Notes under the pieces: model-generated
Told to the model about the DNA's origin: nothing
Database searches by the model: none
What the model saw: only the letters and a program-made list of their open reading frames with translations
Assembly: GCF_002584985.1 (NCBI RefSeq)
Contig: NZ_NUPZ01000035.1
Coordinates: 54,530-118,529 of the forward strand
Direction of reading: 5' to 3'
Length of the DNA stretch: 64,000 nt
Source of the DNA: Bacillus sp. AFS029637
Lineage (GTDB): Bacteria > Bacillota > Bacilli > Bacillales > Bacillaceae_G
Shown: piece after piece, positions 18,901 through 26,532 of the stretch
Layout: each line of letters starts with the position of its first letter
Numbering within the stretch: the stretch's first letter is position 1
Position numbers and translations under genes: made by a program

Positions 18901-20309
18901 ATGCTAAACAGATTGGTAAGGAAAACAAAGTAGACATTAACGTCGAAAACATCTGGGGTACTCCTACTGTTACCAAGAAGGATTTCCACGGGTACGAAAA
19001 TGGCTATGCGGCAAAGCTGTTGGAGAAAACGGATGTTGAGAATGGAGAAAGCTTGGAGACTTTCCATTTTGAAAAAGCAAATATTGATTTGTACAGCATC
19101 AATCATAAAGAATATAAATTTAAGAAACAAATTCCATTGGTAGGAACAGACGACTTTTCTATCTCATTTAAGTTTAGATCTTCAGGTAATAACCAAGTCA
19201 TTTTAAACCAGGAAGGTGCCTATTCTATTGCGGTTGACGAAAACGGATATCTCAACTTTACTGTAGGAGACGATGTTGTCAATTCAAAGACGAATGTAAC
19301 GACTGTTGCTGAAAAGGCGAATGGAACTTTTGGAACGACAGAATACAAACCAACGACAACAAATGAAACGGTTAAGGGGAAAGTTAACGATGGAACCCTG
19401 CATGATGTAAAGGCAGTTAGAGAAGCAAATGGGATGATTAAGCTGTATTTAGATGGAGAACTCTTGTCATCAAAATACGTTAAAGATAGATTCTCATTGC
19501 CAAAAGGAAAAATCACCCTCGGCAGTAAAAAAACAAATCTGCAGATTGCAGATGTAGAAATTAGAAATGAAGCGGTAGCGTATGATGAGGCAAAAAAATC
19601 TTATGAAGATCTTAATTTAACGCCTGGACGTAAGGAATTGGACAGAACTGGATTTAAGGCATCTGCCGATTCAGAGGAGCAAAAAGCCGGGGGAAATGAA
19701 GGAGCGGCAACTAATGTATTAGACGGGAAAACCTCTACATGGTGGCACACGCAGTACAATGGAGCAAGCCCTATAGCACCTCATTGGTTAACCATTGAAA
19801 TGCCGGAAGTTAAACCTGTTGACGCTTATGAGTATGTAAGCAGAGACGGAAACGGTAACGTGAAAAAGTATGAATTGCAAGTTTCGGATACGAATGACGA
19901 TGGCAGCTGGAAAACTGTGAAATCTGGAGAAATGCAGGATGGCGGAAGTACTTTAATTAAGTTCGATCAACCAGTTGAAGCCAAATTCTACAGATTATAC
20001 ATCACGGAAACATATGGAAGTCCGGCTAATACATTTGCATCGGCTGCCGAAATAAAGTTGTATAAGTACAATGAAGGAGCTGCGGATTTTTCAAAATTAG
20101 CCGCTGCTTACCAAGAAATGACTCTTTTCGATGATAAGCCTTATTCAAAGAAAAGTTTAGATAGCTCAGGATTTAATGCTTTAAAGGATAGAGTTGTAAA
20201 TGTATATAAAAATCCTAATTCAGCACAACCGGAAATAGATGCAGCGTCTTCTGATTTCACACAAAACTTTGCGGCTATTTTATCCAGGTTGAAGCAAAAA
20301 GGCCAATAA
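15972..20309 (+). CDS. Secreted modular GH36-like glycosidase, probable alpha-N-acetylgalactosaminidase
   Basis: A 1445-aa secreted enzyme (start ATG 15972 after GGGGAG; an in-frame ATG at 15951 lacks a site). The signal peptide ends near KVSAAG. The GH36-like core starts at about residue 30, is interrupted by an F5/8C (CBM32-type) domain at about 115-275, and resumes with the barrel. Counted from 15951, DDGW is at 534-537, YWKLDG has the probable nucleophile D651, and the IQDSGDNG loop at 726-731 is a candidate for the acid/base. After the core come a LamG-like domain (about 1040-1210), a second F5/8C domain (about 1225-1375) and a FIVAR-like helical module at the end. GH36 includes alpha-galactosidases and alpha-GalNAc-ases; neighbours agaS/nagA favour the latter. 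It follows the GH31 gene by 90 nt. Confidence 0.8.
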   Translation: MYMKKMLSLFVSTVIVVSVILPIGSNSSSTKVSAAGSSFVNIAKDKVEIGNDAITRVIDVSDSKLKTKIVSNKRIGKDLVPEGGSEDFAIHLVSEKQTSEEPPKEKNVQIPDANKPKIQLDRTNWTATVYDSVGKAKDGATMLDGDNNTYVDFSDGNKTWPYEVVIDLKEDKTIGSFGYQKRPGFQGQAYGINGTIGKYEIKVSSDGENWVDAGTGEFSSKDFNLHKVDNLYNVGDMVYGNLTGAKTARYVKIVQLSGALTNDISFTGAELYLFEDTVRQDNNNPGDTNKGMIKSSELTIKQVNEEKYKTGKRIQFVFEEYEKYNSVWTIKYNVFVEDNAPYLRSNLEIASSNKDITFDYIDVDQFALPKNVEGLFHHPPLKDISSMWIGKYELVLGQPIYANGMFFGSEFPASDTDVVNNTMQVRYYSGKNFKKLAEDKQLNTDGSFTTWNSVMGAAAGTDKDVVQTDFFAYINDIATKTEFRKQYNSWYDNMMDITDESIANSFYGTEKELSKNGVEPLDSYVVDDGWNAYETVNSTGQETKAPYDNQTGFWEFNNKFPNELYPASDMAKKFGSTFGLWLGPQGGYNYFGGFAEFLEKNGTGHVTNDYWKSVDVGSKTYVNNLTKIFLDYQNRFDIEYWKLDGFAVRPSADKDNQHMVGGDHNMYYTSDLWETWIDTFKSMRQEREEKGRGLFLNLTCYVNPSPWLLQWANTIWIQDSGDNGFLSTYGGTQAEQMMSYRDNVYFNIFKKNDLQFPLKNVYNHDPIYGVSAGINFTDDDFRNYLMINATRGTAFWELYFSPSMMNDAKWRITADVLGWAESHSKTLEKAKLFGKRPDQGGVYGYSAWNSGEGIVSFRNASNKEQSYTLTLDNTVGVPTDLDNAKMVQTLPRVDETKVEKMSYGDTLTVTLAPHESRIYQVTSKDQTPAKVISVKNTKENTVRVKFDQRIQNPTITVNGKHADATILEDYRSIEVSNAKQIGKENKVDINVENIWGTPTVTKKDFHGYENGYAAKLLEKTDVENGESLETFHFEKANIDLYSINHKEYKFKKQIPLVGTDDFSISFKFRSSGNNQVILNQEGAYSIAVDENGYLNFTVGDDVVNSKTNVTTVAEKANGTFGTTEYKPTTTNETVKGKVNDGTLHDVKAVREANGMIKLYLDGELLSSKYVKDRFSLPKGKITLGSKKTNLQIADVEIRNEAVAYDEAKKSYEDLNLTPGRKELDRTGFKASADSEEQKAGGNEGAATNVLDGKTSTWWHTQYNGASPIAPHWLTIEMPEVKPVDAYEYVSRDGNGNVKKYELQVSDTNDDGSWKTVKSGEMQDGGSTLIKFDQPVEAKFYRLYITETYGSPANTFASAAEIKLYKYNEGAADFSKLAAAYQEMTLFDDKPYSKKSLDSSGFNALKDRVVNVYKNPNSAQPEIDAASSDFTQNFAAILSRLKQKGQ

Positions 20310-20345
20310 AAACTTTAGCAGCTCCAGTAGCGAAAGGTTCATTGA

Positions 20346-20387
20346 GAGAAGAGAAATCTATAAGATGATGATTTCTTTTCTCCTTTT
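20346..20387 (+). terminator. Terminator of the glycosidase pair
   Basis: GAGAAGAGAAATC / GATTTCTTTTCTC (one mismatch) with an 11-nt loop, followed by CTTTT. It ends the transcript of the two glycosidase genes. Confidence 0.75.
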
Positions 20388-20542
20388 AAAATGTAAGCTT
20401 TATTCATCAATCCGTTTATTGTGCATTTGAATTATATTAATGATTTGTATTTTGTGAGAAAACAGAAGAATTAAATGGATTGATAAGGGGGAGGCTGTCG
20501 AATTCTTTTCCTTGAAAATTAAAAGTTTTTTAACTTGTTGGG

Positions 20543-20570
20543 TTGACCCTACATTGTGGCATGATATAAT
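20543..20570 (+). promoter_or_regulatory. Sigma-A-like promoter of the agaS operon
   Basis: TTGACC (20543-20548), 16 nt, TATAAT (20565-20570). The -35 box is part of GGGTTGACCCT, the same sequence as the left half of the palindrome before the GH31 gene. The 470-nt gap 20310-20779 holds this promoter, the glycosidase terminator and a long leader with the repeat at 20633. The ORFs running through it have no ribosome site. Confidence 0.7.
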
Positions 20571-20632
20571 GAAATTACTTACAATATTCAGACTATTCTC
20601 GCAACCTAATTGTTATGAGTTTTTCTTCCGTT

Positions 20633-20661
20633 TAACTTATACCATCAACCCGATGTTACAA
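20633..20661 (+). promoter_or_regulatory. Repeated CAACCCGAT element, copy before agaS
   Basis: A 29-nt stretch, TAACTTATACCATCAACCCG then ATGTTACAA, is repeated at 26174-26202 with three differences. Its CCATCAACCCGAT core also occurs at the GH31 promoter. It is a candidate operator for the island's regulator. Confidence 0.6.
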
Positions 20662-20779
20662 AGAGCGTGGAATGGATTTTTTAAAGAAAAATCGTCCTCC
20701 TATATACTGGAACATAATAATGGTGTTGTTGGTGCAAGATTGCGAGTATTCGAAAGAGTTTAAAGAGGAGTGGTCGTAT

Positions 20780-21946
20780 ATGTTTACATTCAGTCAAGAA
20801 AAATTAGTACCACTAGGTGCACAAATCACAACCGCAGAAATAAAACAGCAGCCTGATCTATGGGCTGAAACCTTTGCATTGTATACGGATAGAAGCAGTG
20901 AGATTGAAAAGTTTTTACTAAAAATATCAATGAAACACGACCGGATTCGCGTTATTTTTACTGGTGCTGGAACATCTGCCTATGTTGGTGATCTCGTTAC
21001 CCCATACCTAAAGGAAAAAGTGGATGAAAAACAGTGGGAATTGCTGAGTATTCCGACAACTACCTTGGTATCCAATCCTTATCAATTTCTAAAAGCGGAT
21101 TTTCCAACCTTACTCGTTTCGTTTGCAAGAAGCGGTAACAGCCCAGAAAGTGTTGCTGCCGTCAAATTAACGGAGCAAATTGTGACTGATTTGTACCAGC
21201 TCACAATTACTTGTAATAAGGACGGTCAATTGGCCAAGCGAGCAGCAGGTGATGAAAAAAATTTATTGCTTTTGATGCCTGAAAAATCGAATGATCAAGG
21301 ATTTGCGATGACGGGAAGTTATACGTGCATGGCACTATCGACTTTGCTCGTTTTTGATTCTAAGTCCCTGGAAGAAAAATCGTCCATTGTAAAAATAATT
21401 CAGCAAATGGGTGAAAGTGTCATTCAAAGAGAAGGCGTCATTGAAGCGATTATCAATCGTGATTTTGACCGCATCATTTATTTAGGATCTGGCAGTTTAG
21501 AAGGTTTAACGAGAGAAGCACAATTAAAATTATTAGAACTGACAGCTGGAAAAATTGTCACGGCTTTTGATTCGCCGTTAGGCTTCCGGCATGGTCCTAA
21601 ATCATTTGTGAATGAAAAGTCCGTTGCTTTTGTGTTTGTTTCCAACCAACCGTATACACGCCAATACGATTTAGATATGTTAAAAGAAATGAAGCAGGAA
21701 AACATTGCAAGCTATATATGTGCCATCGAGGTCGATGGAGAAACCAATTATGATGGGAACACATTTAGTTTCAGCAGAGAGGCCCAATCTATACCAGATG
21801 CTTACTTAGCCTTACCTTTTGTCATGGTTGGCCAGACGGTTTCGTTGCTGGCTTCGATAAAGGTCGGCAATACACCGGATAACCCATCTCCCACAGGAAC
21901 AGTGAATCGTGTCGTTAAAGGTGTAACCATCTATGAATACCAGTAA
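20780..21946 (+). CDS. agaS: AgaS, galactosamine-6-phosphate deaminase/isomerase (SIS domains)
   Basis: A 388-aa double-SIS protein. AgaS converts galactosamine-6-phosphate to tagatose-6-phosphate and ammonia in the GalNAc pathway. SIS sugar-phosphate loops are visible at FTGAGTSAYVGD (about residues 55-66), SFARSGNSPESV (about 111-122), YLGSGSLEGLTREAQLK and the RHGPKSFV segment. The length matches E. coli AgaS (384 aa). Start ATG 20780 follows AGAGGAG; the in-frame extension to 20672 has no ribosome site. It precedes nagA closely. Distinction from glucosamine-6-phosphate isomerising enzymes relies on the tagatose genes lacC and lacD nearby. Confidence 0.88.
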   Translation: MFTFSQEKLVPLGAQITTAEIKQQPDLWAETFALYTDRSSEIEKFLLKISMKHDRIRVIFTGAGTSAYVGDLVTPYLKEKVDEKQWELLSIPTTTLVSNPYQFLKADFPTLLVSFARSGNSPESVAAVKLTEQIVTDLYQLTITCNKDGQLAKRAAGDEKNLLLLMPEKSNDQGFAMTGSYTCMALSTLLVFDSKSLEEKSSIVKIIQQMGESVIQREGVIEAIINRDFDRIIYLGSGSLEGLTREAQLKLLELTAGKIVTAFDSPLGFRHGPKSFVNEKSVAFVFVSNQPYTRQYDLDMLKEMKQENIASYICAIEVDGETNYDGNTFSFSREAQSIPDAYLALPFVMVGQTVSLLASIKVGNTPDNPSPTGTVNRVVKGVTIYEYQ

Positions 21947-21971
21947 TTTGGGTAGGGAGAGCAGTAAGCCA

Positions 21972-23132
21972 ATGTTTATTTTTGCCGATCGGTTTTTTCT
22001 TGAGGGGAAGGTCGTAGGGCCTGGTTTTTTGGAAATAATAGATGGGAAATTTGGTTTTTTTTCTGAAAACCAGTCTGATGAAGCGGCAGAAATCATTGAT
22101 TACGCGGGGCATTGGATTGCACCTGGTTTAGTAGATACACATATTCATGGATTTCAAAATCACGACATTATGGACAATGATTTTCAAGGATTGAATGAGA
22201 TATCTGAAGGACTTCTTTCTTGCGGAGTTACTTCGTTTTTGCCGACAACCTTAACCTCTTCAACAGAAGCGTTGAATCAAGTAACTGAAATGATTGGTAC
22301 CAATTATACGAAAGTCAGGGGAGCCAAAATTAAAGGTATTTTTTTAGAAGGGCCATTTTTTACCGAAAAACATAAGGGGGCACAAAATACGAAATATTTT
22401 TGTGACCCATCCATTGAAAAGTTGAAAGATTGGCAGAAATTATCCAATGATTCTATTAAAAAAATTGCGATTGCACCTGAAAGAAAAGGTGCAGCGGAAT
22501 TTATTGAATATGCTGTCGGTGAAGACATAGCTGTAGCGTTAGCTCACAGTGATGCAACTTATGAAGAAGCAAAGCAAGCGGTTGAGAGAGGAGCTTCGAT
22601 TTTTGTTCATGCGTTCAATGGAATGAGCCCGCTGCACCATCGTGAGCCAGGGATGGCCGGCGCTGCTATGAATCTAAAAGATGTTTTTGCGGAAATCATT
22701 TGTGACGGACACCATGTTCATCCTGCTGCCGCCAATATTTTAATGAATGCACGCGGCAGAGATCAAACCGTTTTGGTCACTGATTGTATGATGGCTGGAG
22801 GAATGCCGGAAGGAACCTATCAGCTTGGAGAATATGCTGTAGAGGTGATAGGTGGTGCCGCTCGTATCGAGAGTGGCAGTTTAGCAGGCAGTGTTTTACA
22901 GCTGAAAGATGCAGTGAAAAATGTCGTTGATTGGGGGATTGCCACCCCAGAAGAAGCGATCTATATGGCAAGTACCGCACCTGCTCAAAGTATTGGGATG
23001 GATGGGGAATGCGGGAAAATTGCTCAGGGTTATGCCGCTGACTTTATTGTGTTGAATCCTGAACTGGAATTGATGGCGACGTACCTTGATGGTGCTTGTC
23101 GTTACCATTTACGGAAAGAGGGAGTGCGATAA
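21972..23132 (+). CDS. nagA: NagA/AgaA-type N-acetylhexosamine-6-phosphate deacetylase
   Basis: A 386-aa amidohydrolase that removes acetate from GalNAc-6-phosphate or GlcNAc-6-phosphate in the cytoplasm. Metal and catalytic motifs are in family order: DTHIHGF, LEGPFF, ALAHSDATYEEA, DGHHVHPAA and the catalytic Asp in LVTDCMMAGG. ATG 21972 follows GGGAGAG at 11 nt. An in-frame ATG at 21933, overlapping agaS, has no good site. Operon context makes it the AgaA-equivalent, although the family is often bifunctional. Its last 80 codons have a degraded copy at 26284-26532. Confidence 0.9.
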   Translation: MFIFADRFFLEGKVVGPGFLEIIDGKFGFFSENQSDEAAEIIDYAGHWIAPGLVDTHIHGFQNHDIMDNDFQGLNEISEGLLSCGVTSFLPTTLTSSTEALNQVTEMIGTNYTKVRGAKIKGIFLEGPFFTEKHKGAQNTKYFCDPSIEKLKDWQKLSNDSIKKIAIAPERKGAAEFIEYAVGEDIAVALAHSDATYEEAKQAVERGASIFVHAFNGMSPLHHREPGMAGAAMNLKDVFAEIICDGHHVHPAAANILMNARGRDQTVLVTDCMMAGGMPEGTYQLGEYAVEVIGGAARIESGSLAGSVLQLKDAVKNVVDWGIATPEEAIYMASTAPAQSIGMDGECGKIAQGYAADFIVLNPELELMATYLDGACRYHLRKEGVR

Positions 23133-23171
23133 TTTGAGCTGTCACGATGAATCTATGCATTGATATTTTCT
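23133..23171 (+). pseudogene. Remnant of a lacC start
   Basis: The sequence right after nagA (AGCTGTCACGATGAATCTAT and beyond) matches the first codons of the intact lacC at 26532-26570 (AGCTGTCACTATGAATCCAT), but carries a stop and an indel. It is non-coding today. Confidence 0.7.
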
Positions 23172-23226
23172 TTCCTTGAACTATTTGCTTTATGATTTGC
23201 TTTTTACATTTTTCCATTCGATTTAT

Positions 23227-23322
23227 TTGGGAATAACTCTAGATAGCCCATCACCATCTGGTATGGTAAACCGGGTTGTTAAAGGAGTAAAAATATATCT
23301 ATTCCAGCCATCATATTTATAG
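23227..23322 (+). pseudogene. Remnant of the 3' end of an agaS paralogue
   Basis: A 31-codon open stretch to TAG 23320 encodes DSPSPSGMVNRVVKGVKIY and neighbours. About two-thirds of 27 aligned residues are identical to the C-terminus of AgaS (DNPSPTGTVNRVVKGVTIY). It has no start codon or ribosome site of its own, and it ends just before the PTS IIB ribosome site. Confidence 0.8.
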
Positions 23323-23333
23323 GGGGTAACATC

Positions 23334-23807
23334 ATGCCGAATATTTTGCTAACAAGAATCGATAACCGATTGGTTCATGGTCAAGTAGGAGTTACATGGG
23401 TTAATCATTTAGGAGCTAATTTAATTGTCGTCGCAAATGATGAAGTGTCTGAAGATGAGGTACAACAGGATTTAATGGAAATGGTTGTCCCGGGGTCAAT
23501 CGGAATTCGCTTTTTCTCAATCCAGACTACTATCGATGTGATTCACAATGCAGCAGATGAACAGCATATCTTTTTAGTTGTAAAAACACCACAAGATGTG
23601 TTGCGACTTGTAGAGGGCGGTGTGCCAATTGACAAGGTGAATATTGGAAATATGCATTTTTCTCAAGGGAAAACACAATTATTCTCTACCGTGTCTGTTG
23701 ATGCAGATGATAAAGAGTCGTTTAGGAAGCTGCGTGACTTGGGAGCAAAACTTGAGGTACGCCGTGTTCCAGATGAAAGACCAGATGATATTTATAAACA
23801 CTTATAG
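23334..23807 (+). CDS. agaV: PTS mannose-family EIIB component, GalNAc type
   Basis: A 157-aa cytoplasmic EIIB of the mannose/sorbose/GalNAc PTS family. The phosphoryl-carrier His is H15 in RIDNRLVHGQV, the family signature. It takes phosphate from EIIA and passes it to the incoming sugar. ATG 23334 follows AGGGGG. It is the first gene of a IIB-IIC-IID-IIA block (16-nt gap to IIC). Substrate GalNAc is inferred from agaS/nagA/lacC/lacD around it; agaV and agaB cannot be told apart by sequence alone. Confidence 0.88.
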   Translation: MPNILLTRIDNRLVHGQVGVTWVNHLGANLIVVANDEVSEDEVQQDLMEMVVPGSIGIRFFSIQTTIDVIHNAADEQHIFLVVKTPQDVLRLVEGGVPIDKVNIGNMHFSQGKTQLFSTVSVDADDKESFRKLRDLGAKLEVRRVPDERPDDIYKHL

Positions 23808-23823
23808 AAAGAAGTGAGAATGA

Positions 23824-24597
23824 ATGGATAATCACATGCTGCTTCAAGCTTTATTAGTTGCTATATGGGCTGGAATTGCAGGGATAGACCTGTTTAACGG
23901 ATTGTTTCATATTCACCGGCCAATTGTAACCGGTGTCATTATTGGTTTGATTTTTGGGGATGTAACAACAGGGGTTATGACAGGTGCTGCTATGGAGTTA
24001 GTGTGGGCCGGTATGGTGCCGCTTGCTGGGGCACAGCCACCAAATGTTGTTATTGGAGGAATAATCGGAACATCGTTTGCGATTTTGACAGGACAAGAGC
24101 CAACGGTGGCAATCGGTATTGCTGTTCCGTTTGCAGTTGCAGTTCAGGCATGTATAACTCTCATGTTTACTGCTTTTTCTCCGGTCATGCACAAGGCTGA
24201 CCAATATGCACAAGAGGCTAACACAAAGGGAATTGAACGGATTAATTATTTTGGAATTCTTACATTATTTATATTCTATTTTGTTATTGCTTTTTTACCA
24301 ATTTATTTTGGCGCAGAAAGTGCTAAAGCGGTCGTAGAGATTTTACCAAAATGGCTTATTAGTGGCCTTGGTGTTGCTGGGGGAATGATGGCTGCAATTG
24401 GTTTTGCGATGCTATTAAAAATTATGTTAAAAAAACAATACGTTGCCTTTTTAATCGTCGGATTTATTTTAGTCACATATATGAAAATGCCGGTTATTGC
24501 TGTTGCTTTAATTGGGATTGCCATCGCGCTATACGATTATTTCAAAGTAAATTCTGGTGATGGATCAGTAAGAGGGGGGACAAAACGTGGAATCTAA
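23824..24597 (+). CDS. agaW: PTS mannose-family EIIC component, GalNAc type
   Basis: A 257-aa membrane channel subunit of the mannose-family PTS. Hydrophobic segments cover most of the protein. The family signature GVMTGAAMELVWAGMVPLAG region (about residues 40-60), with its repeated Gly-Ala pattern, is clear. ATG 23824 follows AGAAGTGAG. It overlaps the IID gene by 11 nt, so both membrane subunits are translated together. Sugar specificity is inferred from context. Confidence 0.9.
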   Translation: MDNHMLLQALLVAIWAGIAGIDLFNGLFHIHRPIVTGVIIGLIFGDVTTGVMTGAAMELVWAGMVPLAGAQPPNVVIGGIIGTSFAILTGQEPTVAIGIAVPFAVAVQACITLMFTAFSPVMHKADQYAQEANTKGIERINYFGILTLFIFYFVIAFLPIYFGAESAKAVVEILPKWLISGLGVAGGMMAAIGFAMLLKIMLKKQYVAFLIVGFILVTYMKMPVIAVALIGIAIALYDYFKVNSGDGSVRGGTKRGI

Positions 24598-25453
24598 ACA
24601 AGTAGAAACGATAATGGATCATACGAGCAGTCCGGAATATTATCAAGACGTTGCCACAGAAAAGGTTTTAACTAAAAAAGATTTAAACAAGATGGTATGG
24701 CGCTCTCTTTTACTTCAAGCGTCATTTAACTATGAAAGAATGCAGGCCGCAGGATGGTTATATTCGCTTTTACCAGGATTGAAAAAGATTCACAAAAATA
24801 AGCATGATTTAAGTGAATCTATGAAAAGTCATATGGAATTCTTCAACACGCATCCATTCCTTGTAAACATTATTATGGGGATTATCCTTGCGATGGAGGA
24901 AAAGAAACAAAATCGAAATATGATTAGATCTATTCGAGTAGCCATGATGGGACCGCTTGGTGGAATTGGTGATGCTCTATTCTGGCTAACCCTCCTGCCC
25001 ATTTGTGTTGGTATAGGTGCTTCACTTGGGCAAGATGGAAACCCTATGGGGGCAGTGGTCTTTCTATTAATTTTTAACACAGTTCATTTTGCTCTTAGAT
25101 TTGGGTTAATGCACTACGGTTATAGTGCCGGAACAAATGCTATCAGTTCTTTAAAGGAAAATACTAAAAAAGTAGCACATGCAGCATCTATTGTTGGGGT
25201 AACAGTTGTTGGCGCATTGATTGCCTCATTCGTAAAGTTAGAATCAAGTTTAGTGATCCATGCTGGTAAGGCAAAAATTGCTCTACAAAAGGATTTACTC
25301 GATAAACTCGTACCAAACTTATTGCCTTTGGCATACACTTTATTAATGTACTATCTATTAAAAAAGGGATTTTCTCCAGTTAAGCTAATTATCATTACTG
25401 TTATCATCGGTATTATTGGTAAAATTCCATTTCCATTTGGAACCATTTTATAA
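24587..25453 (+). CDS. agaE: PTS mannose-family EIID component, GalNAc type
   Basis: A 288-aa EIID membrane subunit, a component unique to the mannose PTS family. The typical N-terminal WRSLLLQASFNYERMQAAGW motif (about residues 37-56) is followed by the MMGPLGGIGDALFWLTLLP segment and C-terminal transmembrane helices. The start is GTG 24587 after AGAGGGGGG; an in-frame ATG at 24614 is possible. The 11-nt overlap with EIIC indicates translational coupling. Confidence 0.9.
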   Translation: MESKQVETIMDHTSSPEYYQDVATEKVLTKKDLNKMVWRSLLLQASFNYERMQAAGWLYSLLPGLKKIHKNKHDLSESMKSHMEFFNTHPFLVNIIMGIILAMEEKKQNRNMIRSIRVAMMGPLGGIGDALFWLTLLPICVGIGASLGQDGNPMGAVVFLLIFNTVHFALRFGLMHYGYSAGTNAISSLKENTKKVAHAASIVGVTVVGALIASFVKLESSLVIHAGKAKIALQKDLLDKLVPNLLPLAYTLLMYYLLKKGFSPVKLIIITVIIGIIGKIPFPFGTIL

Positions 25454-25481
25454 TATTTAGCATGTTAGGAGGATTTTTAAT

Positions 25482-25904
25482 ATGAATGGTTTGATTATTA
25501 GCGGTCATGGATCGTTTGCAACTGGTCTTCAATCTTCGGTAAAACTAATCGTTGGAGATCAACCCAATGTGGAATACGTGGATTTTCTTGAATGCGATTC
25601 AACATGCGATCTTGAGAAAAAGCTGCTTGAGGCTTTTTCAAGATTACAAAAATGTGAGTCTATCTTAGTCTTATGTGATTTAGTTGGCGGTTCTCCGTTT
25701 AAAACGGCCGTTTCACTTACGCATGGGAAGGAAGGTTCTGCTGTAGTTGGCGGAACAAATCTTGCGATGGTCCTCGAAACCGTTTTACTAAAGGACGGAC
25801 TTCAAATCGATGGATTAAGAGATTTAGCAATCAATACTGGTAAAGAAGCGATTAAAGGTTTTCAAAAGTCGGAGCGTCCAAGATTCAAAGAGTCTAGTAT
25901 TTAA
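25482..25904 (+). CDS. agaF: PTS mannose-family EIIA component, GalNAc type
   Basis: A 140-aa EIIA that receives phosphate from HPr at H9 in IISGHGSFATG. It then passes it to EIIB. The LVLCDLVGGSPFKTA motif (about residues 66-80) is standard for the fold. ATG 25482 follows TAGGAGG. It is the last gene of the PTS block. The block is therefore complete: IIB, IIC, IID, IIA. Confidence 0.9.
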   Translation: MNGLIISGHGSFATGLQSSVKLIVGDQPNVEYVDFLECDSTCDLEKKLLEAFSRLQKCESILVLCDLVGGSPFKTAVSLTHGKEGSAVVGGTNLAMVLETVLLKDGLQIDGLRDLAINTGKEAIKGFQKSERPRFKESSI

Positions 25905-26035
25905 TGAAAGCGATGAAGGATAGAGCAATCTATCAATCTAATAATTGTGACTGTCCCGATAAGGAATAGGATAGAACAGAACTACAACTGAATATTGTAG
26001 AGTGGATAGTTTTTTGAGAGTATTTATCTGAAGAT

Positions 26036-26068
26036 TAAAACATTTAATGCGTTGCATTAAATGTTTTA
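26036..26068 (+). terminator. Strong hairpin after the PTS block
   Basis: A perfect 15-bp stem (TAAAACATTTAATGC / GCATTAAATGTTTTA) with a 3-nt loop, 130 nt after EIIA. There is no clear T-run after it, so it may be a 3'-end stabiliser rather than a full terminator. The rest of 25905-26173 has no gene. Confidence 0.6.
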
Positions 26069-26173
26069 GTCTTAATGTGTTAGCCTTATAAGTTATGGTT
26101 ACATAATAGAATTACTTAAAACAATCTAACTATTATTTTCATAATAAAGTTTATATGAGTGTTTCTTTCGTTG

Positions 26174-26202
26174 TAACTTGTACCAACAACCCGATATTAC
26201 AA
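26174..26202 (+). promoter_or_regulatory. Repeated CAACCCGAT element, copy before the lacC unit
   Basis: A 29-nt near-copy of 20633-20661 (TAACTTGTACCAACAACCCG then ATATTACAA), three mismatches. It places a candidate operator in front of the second half of the operon. I see no convincing -35/-10 pair beside it. Confidence 0.6.
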
Positions 26203-26238
26203 TCGTTTTTGGGGGAGAAGAAATTGAGGTACAGGAAC

Positions 26239-26532
26239 ATGAAAATGGCAATAGGCATTGATATTGAAGGGACAAAAATTATCGCGGGCAGTATTTTGCA
26301 AGTCAAAGAGGCTGTCAAAAATGTCGTTGATTGGAGAATTGCGACCAGTGAGGAATCCCTCTATATGGAAAAAACAGCATCCGCGGAAAGCAGTGGCATC
26401 GATGGGGAAGACGATAAGATTACGAACTGTTATGATGCTGGTTTTATCACATTAACACCGGAGCTCGAGTTAACTGGCACGGTTTGCTGGCTTCAATCTG
26501 AGAACTTGCTAGGGAAAGAGGGAGTAAGATGA
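26239..26532 (+). pseudogene. Chimeric ORF: ROK-kinase-like start joined to a degraded NagA C-terminus
   Basis: A 97-codon ORF. Residues 1-16 (MKMAIGIDIEGTKIIAG) look like the beginning of a ROK sugar kinase, with the first ATP-binding Gly loop altered from GIDIGGTK. From GSILQVKEAVKNVVDW onward it follows the last 80 residues of the intact NagA at 22872-23132. More than half the residues are identical and no frameshift is seen. Neither part can be functional: there is no sugar-kinase core and no deacetylase active site. The ORF ends in an ATGA overlap with lacC and has a TTGAGGTACAGGA site, so it may persist as a translated leader for lacC. The possible upstream start at 26155 crosses the operator-like element. 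Confidence 0.8.

Noticed and set aside
20390-20405. A cre (CcpA) site in TGTAAGCTTTATTCA before agaS
   Set aside because: Two key positions, including the central CG, do not fit the cre consensus.
20512-20763. An 83-codon ORF upstream of agaS
   Set aside because: It overlaps the promoter and the CAACCCGAT element, lacks a ribosome site and shows no family pattern.
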